A stretch of 64,000 nt of DNA from Bacteroidota bacterium. Its GTDB lineage: Bacteria; Bacteroidota; Rhodothermia; Rhodothermales; Bin80. The stretch's first letter is position 1. Each line of letters opens with the position of its first letter. Below, one piece after another: positions 28,747 to 38,509 of the stretch. Below the pieces are notes generated by a model. The model saw only the letters and a list, made by a program, of their open reading frames with translations, was not told the origin of the DNA and did no database searches. The stretch spans positions 32,149-96,148 of the forward strand of contig JAPOUL010000027.1 in the NCBI GenBank assembly GCA_026708685.1. Direction: 5' to 3'. A program made the translations under genes and the position numbers.

Positions 28747-30141
28747 TTAGTGGGTTTCCGTGGCGTAGGTCATCGGCTCAATCATCATGCCACTACCAGT
28801 GTGAAGAGAACGATCGTCTTCTTTGTAATAGATCATTTCTCCCATACGCTCACTCAACTCAGCCATAGAGATAATCGTCTGTGCACGAATGGCAACATCA
28901 ATATTTCCATTGGTTTCTCCATCCTCACGGATAGCGGTGAAGAAATCACCAATATGATGCTGGACACTCACACCAGGCTGAAGGTTATCCATCTGCTCAC
29001 CATCCACTAAGTCAGCAAATGGACGTTCAGGACGAAGCTCTATGCTTTCGCCACTAAAGTACAGGGTACCTTCATTACCACGAATGACCTGTCCCAATCC
29101 CTGTTCGTTCACACTACTTCCAGTGATGACCATGCAGAGACCGCTAGGAAATTCTGTCAAAAGCTGGCAGTTATCGGTTACATCACGGTCGTCTGGTCCA
29201 AGGTTGGCATCGCCAATTTTTTTGTTTCCAACGGAACACACGCGCTTCGGAAACTCTGGTGCACCAGTAGCAATAAGCAGTGGGTGAATACGATGGGCAA
29301 GAAGATCTCCAAGGATTCCAGCACAGTAAGGATAGTATTTGCGCCAGCGATGGTAATGCTGTGGATTAAACTCACGAGAGGTAACGGGTCCAAGCCATTT
29401 TTCCCAGTCAATGGTTTCGCCAGGCTCAAGTTCGGACTCAAGTGCATAATAATTCCACTCACCGATCGGAGTATTACGGTGGTATGAATCTTGTGCAAGG
29501 ACCAAGGGGCCAATCCGGCCAGCACGGATGAGTTCAGCAGCGGCGTGCCATTTTCCCTGCGTGCAATACTGTGATCCGATCTGAAATTTATGACCGGTTT
29601 CCATGACTTTATCATAGATTTCAAATCCCTCGGCAAAATACCTGGTCATGGGCTTTTCGCAGTAGACATGTTTGCCAGCGTCTAGTGCATCAACAGCAAT
29701 TTTCGTATGCCAGTGATCGACGGTACCAATGAAGACGGCATCAATATCGGGATTGTCAAGTATGGCTTGATAGTCTTCATGCACTTCAACGGCTGCGTCT
29801 CTGCCTGCAGCCTGACGAGCGCTGTCAAGTGCGTTATAGGCACGATCCCGACGTTTGGAGAACAGATCACAGGCTGCTGCACCAATGCCATTTAATTGCA
29901 CATTGTGACGTGGCCGTCCATTCTCCATTGGGTTCAGGACATTGAGAAGGTGGGAATTGTATCCTTGACCACCGACTCCAATAAACCCGCATACAATGGC
30001 ATCATTGGCACCTAAAACGGAACCCGATGCGAATGCTTTGGAATGAGCTTTCGTTGCCCCTTGTACGCCAGCTACAACTGCGGCTGTGCCGATGGCAGAT
30101 TTTTTAATAAAGTCCCTACGAGAATTAGAATTGTCTAACAT
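28747..30141 (-). CDS. Tat-exported Gfo/Idh/MocA oxidoreductase (2)
   Basis: 464 aa from the ATG at 30141; the frame extends to 30189 but the twin-arginine signal (NSRRDFIKKSAIGTAAVVAG) fits the later start. Rossmann core begins IVCGFIGVGGQGYNSHLL; family landmarks AVFIGTVDHWHTKIAVDAL and GKHVYCEKPMTRYFAEG, with the EKP motif intact, unlike the first copy. The long C-terminal half (QHYHRWRKYYPYCAGILGDL) is typical of the large, exported Gfo/Idh group. Own terminator downstream separates it from apbE. Confidence 0.9.
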   Translation of the reverse strand: MLDNSNSRRDFIKKSAIGTAAVVAGVQGATKAHSKAFASGSVLGANDAIVCGFIGVGGQGYNSHLLNVLNPMENGRPRHNVQLNGIGAAACDLFSKRRDRAYNALDSARQAAGRDAAVEVHEDYQAILDNPDIDAVFIGTVDHWHTKIAVDALDAGKHVYCEKPMTRYFAEGFEIYDKVMETGHKFQIGSQYCTQGKWHAAAELIRAGRIGPLVLAQDSYHRNTPIGEWNYYALESELEPGETIDWEKWLGPVTSREFNPQHYHRWRKYYPYCAGILGDLLAHRIHPLLIATGAPEFPKRVCSVGNKKIGDANLGPDDRDVTDNCQLLTEFPSGLCMVITGSSVNEQGLGQVIRGNEGTLYFSGESIELRPERPFADLVDGEQMDNLQPGVSVQHHIGDFFTAIREDGETNGNIDVAIRAQTIISMAELSERMGEMIYYKEDDRSLHTGSGMMIEPMTYATETH

Positions 30142-30552
30142 GTAAATTAAAAAATTTGGTGAAAGGATTGGAACCGCTTTCAGTAACACGATTCTTCAGA
30201 AACAGAAAGATACGAAAAAACAATCAAATATTATCAATTCAGAGAGCGAATTCCAAAATTATTTCGTAGATTCTCGGTACAACCACAATAGATCACGATC
30301 GATCGGAAGAAAAGATGCGAGATGAAGGTATTCAATACTGTTGGAAAGGTTTTCTCTGATTGAAATTTCCATTGATAATAGTGGGTGATGATCAGGATGT
30401 GGTCTATGATTGGAATGTATTTGCAAAGAAATGTTATGATTTCTGCAATGACCCAAGATCATGCAAACCATACCTTGTGGCCGCAGTTCAATTCATTGAA
30501 TGGTTTACCGTGGAATAGATAGGCACAATACGGAACATACAACGGTCCAATC
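30142..30552. other. Divergent intergenic region
   Basis: Lies between the minus-strand Gfo/Idh (2) and the plus-strand TM2 gene, so it should hold both promoters. A near-match to the -7 box (TATCTTTC, minus strand, about 30208-30215) is the only motif seen; no gene or strong hairpin. Confidence 0.4.
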
Positions 30553-30993
30553 ATGCGTAGATTAGGAAATTCTTTACTGACCACTGGACTCAACCGAGCC
30601 CTCGGAGTTAAAAGCACTGGAGGACGCATCGCTACGGGAGCAGCTCTGGGAGCCATTCGCAAATGGAGTCGCAGTTCAAACACATCACGTCGTTCAGATC
30701 ATCGGTCACATCGTCCTGTTCAACCCCCGGTTCGGGTTGCAATGGATCTCAGGACGACATCGGAAACCCAATCCACTACCGTTGCAGTTCTGCTTTGTCT
30801 ATTTCTGGGATGGTTAGGTATTCATAGATTCTATCTGAATCGTATAGGAACCGGTATCATCATGCTTTTGCTCTGTTGGACATTCATTACCATTCCTTGG
30901 GCAATCATTGATCTTATCATGATTTTAACGGGCCGACTGAATCGTATCCCCAAAACGGAAGAAATAGCCAATCTTGACACCATATCAGTATGA
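30553..30993 (+). CDS. TM2 domain membrane protein
   Basis: 146 aa. A basic, Ser/Arg-rich N-terminal 70 residues precede a TM2 domain: VAVLLCLFLGWLGIHRFYLNRIGTGIIMLL with the G-x-x-G-x-H-R-F-Y hallmark, a second helix, and the terminal WAIIDLIMILTGR. TM2 proteins are small bihelical membrane proteins of unknown role. Stands alone between the Gfo/Idh promoter region and the nuo operon. Confidence 0.8.
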   Translation: MRRLGNSLLTTGLNRALGVKSTGGRIATGAALGAIRKWSRSSNTSRRSDHRSHRPVQPPVRVAMDLRTTSETQSTTVAVLLCLFLGWLGIHRFYLNRIGTGIIMLLLCWTFITIPWAIIDLIMILTGRLNRIPKTEEIANLDTISV

Positions 30994-31351
30994 TGGATAG
31001 CAGATTTGATGACACTGTGACGATGGGATGGGAATTCTTGAATTCGCTTGAATACTCTGATCCATCCACGATCTGCAACCTTACATTCTTACGGTCATTC
31101 ACATGGCTAAGTTGATCATCTGAATTTGCTGTGGATGATGATCTCATGTATTGATCGCCAGTTCGTACAAACTCGGTGAATGGTCAAATATCCAGTTCGC
31201 AAGTTTAATGCTCCGTTTGCAGGGATCAGCACGAGATCGTTCATGAGTTTTTCTGCAATGCTATCCATGCACATTGCTTAGATGTACAGATCAGTTCGTA
31301 TCTTTAAATTTCGTCAAGATATCTCCATAAAATCGTAGTCGTTCATACAAC
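30994..31351. other. nuo upstream region
   Basis: No gene recognised. The last 60 bases before nuoA are AT-rich and include TATCTTTA at about 31298-31305, a partial match to the TAnnTTTG box; the main complex I promoter is expected here. Confidence 0.35.
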
Positions 31352-31723
31352 ATGAGTGGTGAGTTTATTGCACTGTTGATTATGCTGGGCATGGCGACTG
31401 GCCTTGCTCTGACGCTTCTTCTTGCTCAACGCTTACTGGGTCCTCGTCGACCGAACCGTGTCAAAATGAGTGCCTACGAAAGTGGAATGGACCCTATTGG
31501 AACGGCTCATCAGAGATTTTCGGTCAAGTTTTACTTGGTGGCCATGATCTTCATTGTTTTTGACGTGGAGGTGGTCTTTTTGTATCCATGGGCGGTCAGT
31601 CATAAACACTTTCTTGAAGCGGGAATTGGAATGGGGGTATTGGTCGCCATCACGATCTTTATTCTGATCCTAGCGGTGGGGCTGTTGTATGATATCAAGA
31701 AGGGGGGACTTGAGTTTGAATAG
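31352..31723 (+). CDS. nuoA: NADH-quinone oxidoreductase subunit A
   Basis: 123-aa membrane subunit of complex I with three helices. Signature blocks KMSAYESGMDPIG, RFSVKFYLVAMIFIVFDVEVVFLYPW and a terminal helix IFILILAVGLLYDIKKGGLEF. The acidic residues in the second helix (FDVEVVF) line the quinone-proximal proton path. First gene of nuoA-H. Confidence 0.96.
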   Translation: MSGEFIALLIMLGMATGLALTLLLAQRLLGPRRPNRVKMSAYESGMDPIGTAHQRFSVKFYLVAMIFIVFDVEVVFLYPWAVSHKHFLEAGIGMGVLVAITIFILILAVGLLYDIKKGGLEFE

Positions 31724-31771
31724 TGAAACAGACCATACCGATTTTCATAAAATCACCCTAACCCTATAAAT

Positions 31772-32344
31772 ATGGATTCTGCTACAGGCTATCTTACAAC
31801 CACCGTTGATGCTGTCGTCAACTGGGCGCGCTCAAATTCATTGATGCCCATGCCCATGGGCCTTGCATGCTGTGCCATTGAAATGATGGCATTTGGCGGC
31901 CCCAAATATGATGTTGGACGTTTCGGGAGTGAAGCCATGCGATTTTCTCCTCGTCAGGCCGATCTGATGATTGTAGCCGGATGGTGCAGCTACAAGATGG
32001 CACATGCCATCCGACGCGTATGGGACCAAATGGCAGATCCAAAATGGTGTATTGCCATGGGAGCATGTGCCTCCAGCGGGGGGATGCATCGCTGTTATGG
32101 CGTTGTTCAGGGGATTGACAATTTTATGCCAGTGGATGTGTACATTCCTGGATGTCCTCCTCGCCCTGAAGCCGTGATTCATGCGTTAATGGATATACAG
32201 GAGAAGATTCGCAATGAGTATTCGGTTACCAACGATTATTCCAGCGGCTCACCCCATGCAGAACTTGCACAGCCTGAATCCGCAAGACTAACCGCAGATG
32301 GTCGTGACTTGTCTCTCAATGGATCAGGCCTAGTTCATGCCTGA
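31772..32344 (+). CDS. nuoB: NADH-quinone oxidoreductase subunit B
   Basis: 190 aa; carries terminal cluster N2 that reduces quinone. All four Cys are visible: [11 protein letters not shown] (adjacent CC), GACASSGG, and [13 protein letters not shown] Ser/Asp-rich 40-residue tail extends beyond the usual end. Overlaps nuoC by 8 bases. Confidence 0.97.
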   Translation: MDSATGYLTTTVDAVVNWARSNSLMPMPMGLACCAIEMMAFGGPKYDVGRFGSEAMRFSPRQADLMIVAGWCSYKMAHAIRRVWDQMADPKWCIAMGACASSGGMHRCYGVVQGIDNFMPVDVYIPGCPPRPEAVIHALMDIQEKIRNEYSVTNDYSSGSPHAELAQPESARLTADGRDLSLNGSGLVHA

Positions 32345-32990
32345 GTCACTTAAATTCCATTTTACTCCCGTTGACGAAGCTCATGCAGATGAGAAAAATG
32401 TGCATGAGAAGGCATCAACCGATGTTGCAGATACCATAGATATTCTCAAGAAAGAGTTTCCTGATGGGATCTCGGATGTAGTCGTCTACGCTGGTGAATA
32501 TACAGTATTTGTAACCAGAGATTCGCTTGTAGAGATATGTACTGCCCTGAAAGAAACGCTTGGGTTTTCCTATTTGGTGGACCTTGCTGGTGTAGATCGC
32601 TTCACGGAAGATGCTCCACGATATGAGGTGTATTATTGTTTCGTGAATATCCATGCAAAAAAACGGATACGTCTCAAAGTGAGTCTTGATGAAGACGATC
32701 CTGTCCTTCCATCTATCACCCGTTTATTCAAGGCAGCAGATTGGAATGAGCGTGAATGCTATGACATGTTAGGTATTCAATTTGAAGGCCATCCTGATCT
32801 ACGGCGAATGTACATGCCCGAAGATTTTGAATTTCACCCTCAGAGAAAGGAATTTCCACTTCTCGGTATTCCAGGATCTTTACCGCTTCCTCCACGAACT
32901 CCTGAAGGAGGCTTGACGATGGATCCGTTTGCAGCTGCCCGTCAGGGAAGTCCAGTCAAAAGTTACCAAGAACCCGAAAGCGAATTCTAA
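32337..32990 (+). CDS. nuoC: NADH-quinone oxidoreductase subunit C
   Basis: 217 aa peripheral-arm subunit. Signature [20 protein letters not shown] followed by [20 protein letters not shown]. The first 35 residues are a charged leader without family similarity. Not fused to nuoD; 3 bases separate the two. Confidence 0.95.
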   Translation: MPESLKFHFTPVDEAHADEKNVHEKASTDVADTIDILKKEFPDGISDVVVYAGEYTVFVTRDSLVEICTALKETLGFSYLVDLAGVDRFTEDAPRYEVYYCFVNIHAKKRIRLKVSLDEDDPVLPSITRLFKAADWNERECYDMLGIQFEGHPDLRRMYMPEDFEFHPQRKEFPLLGIPGSLPLPPRTPEGGLTMDPFAAARQGSPVKSYQEPESEF

Positions 32991-32993
32991 GAG

Positions 32994-34310
32994 ATGTCCG
33001 TTGCAACTCCCTATCACGATCAGGATGCCATTTTCTCCTTTTGGCCTCGCCATAACGAGACGCTTCTCAAACGATTGGAAAGCAAGGATGCTTGGCTGAG
33101 TACAGAGAGGGGATTGGATGTGTCGCGGATTGAAGATGCTCTTGAGCATGAAATGACCCTCAACATTGGTCCGCAGCATCCTGCGACCCATGGAGTGCTT
33201 CGGTGTGTTGTGAAACTTGACGGAGAGCGGATTGAAAAATGTGTGCTGGATATTGGATATTTGCATCGAGGCATCGAAAAACTTGCCGAGAGTAAAACGT
33301 ATCAGGAATTCATGCCCTACACCGATCGTATGGATTACCTGTCGCCGTATGCGAACAATGTTGCATGGTGTATGGCTGTAGAAAAAATTGCGAATGTTGA
33401 GGTTCCTGAACGTGCACAATGGATTCGAATGATCATGTGCGAGCTCGCCCGAATTTCCTCACACATGCTCTGGTTGGGGGTTGGGTTGATGGATGCTGGT
33501 GCGGTCAGTGTGTTTTTATGGACCTTTCAGGGGCGCGAAGATCTCTACAATATATTTGATGAGGTTTCTGGAGCACGATTTACCGTATCTCATAGCCGCA
33601 TTGGAGGATTGGCATCGGATCTCAGCCCCAAAGCCATTGAGATGATTCAAGACTTTGCCATCCGATATGAAGGCATCATTCAAGGCTGGCAGAAGTTGCT
33701 CAATCGTAATCGTATATGGATTGATCGTAACAAAGATATTGGAGTGATCAGTGCAGATGAGGCCATTCAGCTTGGACTTACGGGGCCAAATCTGCGTGGA
33801 AGTGGAGTGGCTTATGATATACGAACGTTTGAACCCTACCTCAAATACGAGGAAGTTGATTTTACCATTCCCCTCCGAGAAGAGGGGGATTGTCTTGCAC
33901 GTTATCACATTCGTGTGGAAGAAATGCTTGAAAGCATCAAAATCATCAACCAGTGTTTGGAGCAGATGCCAGAAGGCCCTATCCGAACCGATGATGCAAA
34001 AAAAGCCTATCCATCCAAGGATGAAGTCTATTACTCCATGGAAGGAATGATTCATGATTTTATGTATACTGAAACTGGAGTGGCACCGCCCAAAGGAGTG
34101 GCATCCTACCATGCCATTGAATCTCCCAAAGGTGAGTTAGGGTTTTACCTTGAAAGTGATGGAACTGGGTGTCCCTGGCGTGCAAGATTAAATGCTCCAT
34201 CGTTTACCAATTTACAGGGACTGGAATCCATGATGGAAGGGCATCCTGTTGCGGACATTGTGGTTTTGATTGGCTCCATTGATCCTGTCATGGGGGAGGC
34301 CGATCGGTAG
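32994..34310 (+). CDS. nuoD: NADH-quinone oxidoreductase subunit D
   Basis: 438 aa, 49-kDa subunit that forms the quinone pocket with NuoB. Blocks NIGPQHPATHGVLR (quinone-site His), GYLHRGIEKLAE, PYTDRMDYLSP, IESPKGELGFYL and the terminal IGSIDPVMGEADR. About 45 extra N-terminal residues precede the conserved start. Confidence 0.97.
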   Translation: MSVATPYHDQDAIFSFWPRHNETLLKRLESKDAWLSTERGLDVSRIEDALEHEMTLNIGPQHPATHGVLRCVVKLDGERIEKCVLDIGYLHRGIEKLAESKTYQEFMPYTDRMDYLSPYANNVAWCMAVEKIANVEVPERAQWIRMIMCELARISSHMLWLGVGLMDAGAVSVFLWTFQGREDLYNIFDEVSGARFTVSHSRIGGLASDLSPKAIEMIQDFAIRYEGIIQGWQKLLNRNRIWIDRNKDIGVISADEAIQLGLTGPNLRGSGVAYDIRTFEPYLKYEEVDFTIPLREEGDCLARYHIRVEEMLESIKIINQCLEQMPEGPIRTDDAKKAYPSKDEVYYSMEGMIHDFMYTETGVAPPKGVASYHAIESPKGELGFYLESDGTGCPWRARLNAPSFTNLQGLESMMEGHPVADIVVLIGSIDPVMGEADR

Positions 34311-34311
34311 C

Positions 34312-34986
34312 ATGGCAGATTTTATTCGCAACCCAGTCGTTCGACTTCCAGATCCAGACCCTGAACCTCATTTTTCATCCGATGAACTCAACTTTACCAG
34401 TGATGAAAAGGACAGGATTTCTGCATGGGTTCGTCAGTATCCTACATCCGATGGTGCGGTGATGTGGACGCTTTGGCTTGCACAGGAAAAGTTTGGATTT
34501 TTGCCGCCAGAGGTGCTGCAACTCGTTGCGACCGAGCTGGGTCTGCCTTATGCACAGGTCTATGGGGTGGCAACTTTCTATACACAGTATTACAAGGAAA
34601 AGAAAGGGGCATTCGTCTTGGATGTATGTACATGTTTTTCATGCCAGTTTACAGGCGGATATGATATTCTGGCCTATCTTGAAGAAAAATTGAAGGTCAA
34701 GCGTGGGCATACCTCCCCGTGTGGACGCTTTACCGTACAGGAAGCAGAGTGTCTTGGTGCCTGCGGTTCAGCACCCATGATGCAGGTCAATAACGGCCCC
34801 TACGCCCATCATTTGACCCCTGAAAAAATAGATACATTGATCCAGGCCATGGAAACAGGTCAACCACTGCCCTTTGTCTCTATTACTTTACCTCAGGATG
34901 AAGATGAAATGGGGGACAATAGACGCAGTGATGCAGATGCGATTGAGAGTTATCAGACACCCCCTCAATCCAAACGGACGCAATAA
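34312..34986 (+). CDS. nuoE: NADH-quinone oxidoreductase subunit E
   Basis: 224 aa from ATG 34312, 1 base after the nuoD stop. Thioredoxin-like 2Fe-2S subunit (cluster N1a): first pair in VCTCFSCQFTGG, second in ECLGACGSAPMM. The 40-residue acidic C-terminal tail is not part of the family. A frame extension back to 34270 lies in nuoD and is rejected. Confidence 0.95.
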   Translation: MADFIRNPVVRLPDPDPEPHFSSDELNFTSDEKDRISAWVRQYPTSDGAVMWTLWLAQEKFGFLPPEVLQLVATELGLPYAQVYGVATFYTQYYKEKKGAFVLDVCTCFSCQFTGGYDILAYLEEKLKVKRGHTSPCGRFTVQEAECLGACGSAPMMQVNNGPYAHHLTPEKIDTLIQAMETGQPLPFVSITLPQDEDEMGDNRRSDADAIESYQTPPQSKRTQ

Positions 34987-35025
34987 CGTGATCAAACCTA
35001 TAATCCATTCTAAGAATCAGTTACG

Positions 35026-36315
35026 ATGACAAAAGCAGGTGACTGGAAATCCTACCAGCGGGTGCTCTTGCCCCCGGTGAAGAACTTGCACCACTTGAAT
35101 ATTTATCGTGATCAGGGTGGGTATGAAGCTTTACGCAGAGTCCTCTCTGAAAAGAGTCCTCAAGATGTCATCGGAGAGATGAAACGCAGTGGACTTCGTG
35201 GGAGAGGGGGAGCTGGATTCCCCACGGGGTTGAAATGGAGTTTCATGCCGCCTGTTGATCCAGACAAGCCGCGTTATCTGTGCTGCAACGCTGATGAAAG
35301 CGAGCCGGGCACATTCAAAGATCGCCAACTCATGGAATATAATCCGCATCTCTTATTTGAGGGGATCCTGATTGCCTGTTATGCCATGTCCATGAGAGCT
35401 TGCTACCTGTATGTTCGTGGAGAATATGCCAGCTGGATCACTCTGATGGAACAGGAGCTCTCCAAAGCCTATGAAGCGAAGCTAGTTGGAGAGAATATGA
35501 TGGGAACACAGCAGCACATGGATATCATCATCCATAAAGGAGCTGGTGCATACATATGCGGCGAAGAAACCAGCCTGATGGAATCTCTGGAGGGGAAACG
35601 TGCCTATCCAAGAATTAAACCTCCCTTCCCAGCACAATCAGGGATCTGGGGTGCCCCTACGACGATTAATAACGTAGAAACGCTGGCTTGTGCCCCCCTG
35701 ATTATGGAGCGAGGAGGGGGCTGGTTTGCTGGGATTGGTGCAGAGAAAAACCCTGGGCCATTGCTCTATGGGATTTCCGGGCATGTGAATCGTCCAGGAG
35801 TGTATGAGTATCCGACGGGAATGCTGATCACGGATCTTCTTGAGATCGCTGGTGGCATGCGTGGTGGCAAGAAACTCAAGGCATTGGTTCCCGGCGGGGC
35901 ATCGGTTCCTGTTCTTCGTGCAGACATGATTGATGGTGTGACGATGGATATTGAGAGCCTCAAAGAATCTGGTTCAATGTTGGGAACAGCTGGAATGCTG
36001 TTTCTTGATGAGGATACCGATATGGTCGCCTTTCTCCGAAGAGTGGCCCGCTTTTACCATCATGAAAGTTGTGGACAATGCACGCCCTGTCGTGAAGGCA
36101 CTGGCTGGATGGAAAATCTGATTACAAGGATTGATGACGGAGAAGGCAATCTGCGTGATCTAGATTTACTACTGGATCTTTGTGATCAGATGGAAGGGCG
36201 TACGGTCTGTGCTCTTGCCGATGCTGCCGCGTGGCCCGTCCGTAATACCATCAACCGTTTTCGTGACGATTTTGAGCGACGGTGTCGTCCTTCATCTTGG
36301 GCCGTCAATGCGTAA
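35026..36315 (+). CDS. nuoF: NADH-quinone oxidoreductase subunit F
   Basis: 429 aa; NADH-, FMN- and N3 cluster-binding subunit. NADH site GLRGRGGAGFPTGLKW, FMN site CNADESEPGTFKDRQLME, GAGAYICGEETSLMESLEG, and the 4Fe-4S motif SCGQCTPCREG with its fourth Cys in EGRTVCALADA. Complete. A DUF4920 lipoprotein gene is wedged between it and nuoG. Confidence 0.97.
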   Translation: MTKAGDWKSYQRVLLPPVKNLHHLNIYRDQGGYEALRRVLSEKSPQDVIGEMKRSGLRGRGGAGFPTGLKWSFMPPVDPDKPRYLCCNADESEPGTFKDRQLMEYNPHLLFEGILIACYAMSMRACYLYVRGEYASWITLMEQELSKAYEAKLVGENMMGTQQHMDIIIHKGAGAYICGEETSLMESLEGKRAYPRIKPPFPAQSGIWGAPTTINNVETLACAPLIMERGGGWFAGIGAEKNPGPLLYGISGHVNRPGVYEYPTGMLITDLLEIAGGMRGGKKLKALVPGGASVPVLRADMIDGVTMDIESLKESGSMLGTAGMLFLDEDTDMVAFLRRVARFYHHESCGQCTPCREGTGWMENLITRIDDGEGNLRDLDLLLDLCDQMEGRTVCALADAAAWPVRNTINRFRDDFERRCRPSSWAVNA

Positions 36316-36319
36316 TCAC

Positions 36320-36778
36320 ATGATGAAAGTGTTTTCCGTTGTATGGTTGTATTTTGGTGTGATTGCATGTCAGCCATCCGAAACGATGCAACCTGATATC
36401 TATGGAGTCTTTGAAGAGCCAGCGACGGAGTTTATTCCTGTGGATGCCGTCCTGACGGAGCCTCATCTCTATCAGGAGCGTCCCTTCATCGTTGAAGGAA
36501 CTATTCATGAAGTTTGTCAGATGGAGGGCTGCTGGTTTATGCTACGAAGCGTTGCAAACAGTGAAGGATTACGCGTTGTTGTAGAGTCCAAAGAAAATGG
36601 AGAGTATGCGTTTGTTGTGCCGAAGGATCTCTCAGGACGGCATGTTGTTGTCCATGGTCTTCTTGGAGAGTTAGACGAGACGATTGAAATGCACCATCCT
36701 GTCCACGCCCCTGAAAAGGCACCCCTGCTAACGATGACTGCCATAGGGGTACGTGTATCACCAGAACCAACCATATAA
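36320..36778 (+). CDS. DUF4920-like lipoprotein inserted between nuoF and nuoG
   Basis: 152 aa from ATG 36320; an ATG at 36308 overlapping the nuoF stop is also in frame. Lipoprotein signal KVFSVVWLYFGVIAC with lipobox VIAC, then a small beta-rich domain: FIVEGTIHEVCQMEGCWFML with a C-x-x-x-x-C pair, YAFVVPKDLSGRHVVVHG. The pattern fits DUF4920, exported proteins with a conserved C-Q-x-x-G-C-W motif that suggests metal binding. Stop and the nuoG ATG are adjacent, so it is part of the operon, yet it is not a known complex I subunit. Confidence 0.75.
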   Translation: MMKVFSVVWLYFGVIACQPSETMQPDIYGVFEEPATEFIPVDAVLTEPHLYQERPFIVEGTIHEVCQMEGCWFMLRSVANSEGLRVVVESKENGEYAFVVPKDLSGRHVVVHGLLGELDETIEMHHPVHAPEKAPLLTMTAIGVRVSPEPTI

Positions 36779-36779
36779 G

Positions 36780-38507
36780 ATGCCCCAAGTGATCATTGAC
36801 GGGAAAAAGTATCAATTTGAGGGTCAGCCCGGCTTGCTCCAGTTCTGTCTGGATCACGGAATTGAACTGCCTCATTTTTGTTATCATCCGTCCATGTCCA
36901 TCCCTGCGAACTGCAGGCAATGTCTTGTCGATATTGGAGCTCCTGCACGTGATCGTGCATCTGGAGAGATTCAAGTGAACGAGGATGGGGAGCCCGTCAT
37001 TCAGTATTTTCCAAAACTCCAAACCAGCTGTAGCCATGTGATTGCAGATGGTCAAGTGATCCATACCGCCCGTACCAGTGAAAAGGTCAAGGATGCACAG
37101 TGCGACACGCTGGAATTTCTACTGATTAATCATCCACTTGACTGTCCCATCTGCGATCAGGCAGGACACTGTCCTCTTCAGATCCAGGCCTATAAATATG
37201 GGCCAGAGGGATCAAGATTTGAATTTAAAAAGGTTCATAAACCCAAGAAAGTAAAACTAGGACCGCGAGTAGTTCTGGATGCAGAACGATGCATCAACTG
37301 TACAAGATGCGTCCGTTTCACGGATGAAATTTCCAAGAGTGGTCAGCTCACCATCATTGAACGAGGAGTCAAGAATTACCCAATCACTCCACCTGGGGTA
37401 TCGTTTGACGAGCCTTACTCCATGAATGTCATTGACATCTGTCCTGTTGGGGCTCTCACATCGGTTGATTTTCGATTTCAGGCCAGAATTTGGGAAATGG
37501 CCAGTACGCCATCCATTACCACAACGAATGCGAAGGGATCCAATTGCTATCTGTGGGTGCGTGACAATCTTGTGCTCCGCATTACTCCCCGTGACAACCC
37601 TGATGTCAACGAGTTCTGGCTCCCCGATGAAGATCGTTTAACGTATCAGCGTTTTAATGAAGACCGTCCTGCAGGGCCTTCGGTGGATCAGAACACAGAG
37701 CAAACTTCGTGGGACACCTCTTTTCAACGTGTCGTAGATCTTCTGGGTCACCATGGACAAAACATGCTGTTCATTGGCTCGGCTTATGCAACCGTAGAAG
37801 ATAATTGGATGCTGCTCCAGCTTGCTGAGGCGGTCGGGGGGCAGGTAGCAGGTTTTATTCCTCATGTGGACATTGGTCATGGTGATGGCTGGTTGAGAAC
37901 CGATGATCGGACTCCGAATGGTCAGGGGTGCGAGCGATTGGGAATACCGCCCTTGGATCTTCCTTTATGGCGTGCCCGCATTGAATCGGGAGAGTTTGAC
38001 GCTATGTATGTTCTTGAAGATGATCCTGTTGCATCTGGGCTATGCAGTCTGGAATCCTTGGTTGATATGGATGTCATTTTACATTACTACAATACAACCA
38101 ATCAGACATTGCCTGCAACTAGGGTTGCTCTACCCGCTGCTATGGTCGCTGAAACGATTGGTACCTATGTGAATGAGTCTGGGCGTGCACAACGCGTCGT
38201 TCCTGCGAAGGTCATCAAGGGGACCAATCGCACGCTGATGATGCAGATGGGACTCAGTCGTGCCGATCGTCATGGTACTCCATTTGACCGATGGCACAAT
38301 GAATCTCATTATATTAATTGTAAACCGAGTTGGGAAATCATCCCCATCCTTCTAGAAAAACTCGGTGTCAGAGATGTACCGAAAGGCCCAAGAAAAATGA
38401 TGAATCACCTCAGCGAAGCGAATCCCGCATTTTTGGGGGCCACCTATGAAGCCATGGGGCTTGGTGGTGTTCAACTTTCCTCAATGGAGATGGAGGTGAT
38501 GGGCTAG
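36780..38507 (+). CDS. nuoG: NADH-quinone oxidoreductase subunit G (short form)
   Basis: 575 aa from ATG 36780. N-terminal 2Fe-2S domain (CYHPSMSIPANCRQC), His-ligated cluster region, CPICDQAGHCPLQ, and a 4Fe-4S motif CINCTRCVRF with CPVGALT. After residue 240 comes a molybdopterin-oxidoreductase-like part, but much shorter than in E. coli-type NuoG (about 900 aa). The cluster-carrying half is complete, so electron transfer should be normal. Confidence 0.93.
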   Translation: MPQVIIDGKKYQFEGQPGLLQFCLDHGIELPHFCYHPSMSIPANCRQCLVDIGAPARDRASGEIQVNEDGEPVIQYFPKLQTSCSHVIADGQVIHTARTSEKVKDAQCDTLEFLLINHPLDCPICDQAGHCPLQIQAYKYGPEGSRFEFKKVHKPKKVKLGPRVVLDAERCINCTRCVRFTDEISKSGQLTIIERGVKNYPITPPGVSFDEPYSMNVIDICPVGALTSVDFRFQARIWEMASTPSITTTNAKGSNCYLWVRDNLVLRITPRDNPDVNEFWLPDEDRLTYQRFNEDRPAGPSVDQNTEQTSWDTSFQRVVDLLGHHGQNMLFIGSAYATVEDNWMLLQLAEAVGGQVAGFIPHVDIGHGDGWLRTDDRTPNGQGCERLGIPPLDLPLWRARIESGEFDAMYVLEDDPVASGLCSLESLVDMDVILHYYNTTNQTLPATRVALPAAMVAETIGTYVNESGRAQRVVPAKVIKGTNRTLMMQMGLSRADRHGTPFDRWHNESHYINCKPSWEIIPILLEKLGVRDVPKGPRKMMNHLSEANPAFLGATYEAMGLGGVQLSSMEMEVMG

Positions 38508-38509
38508 TC

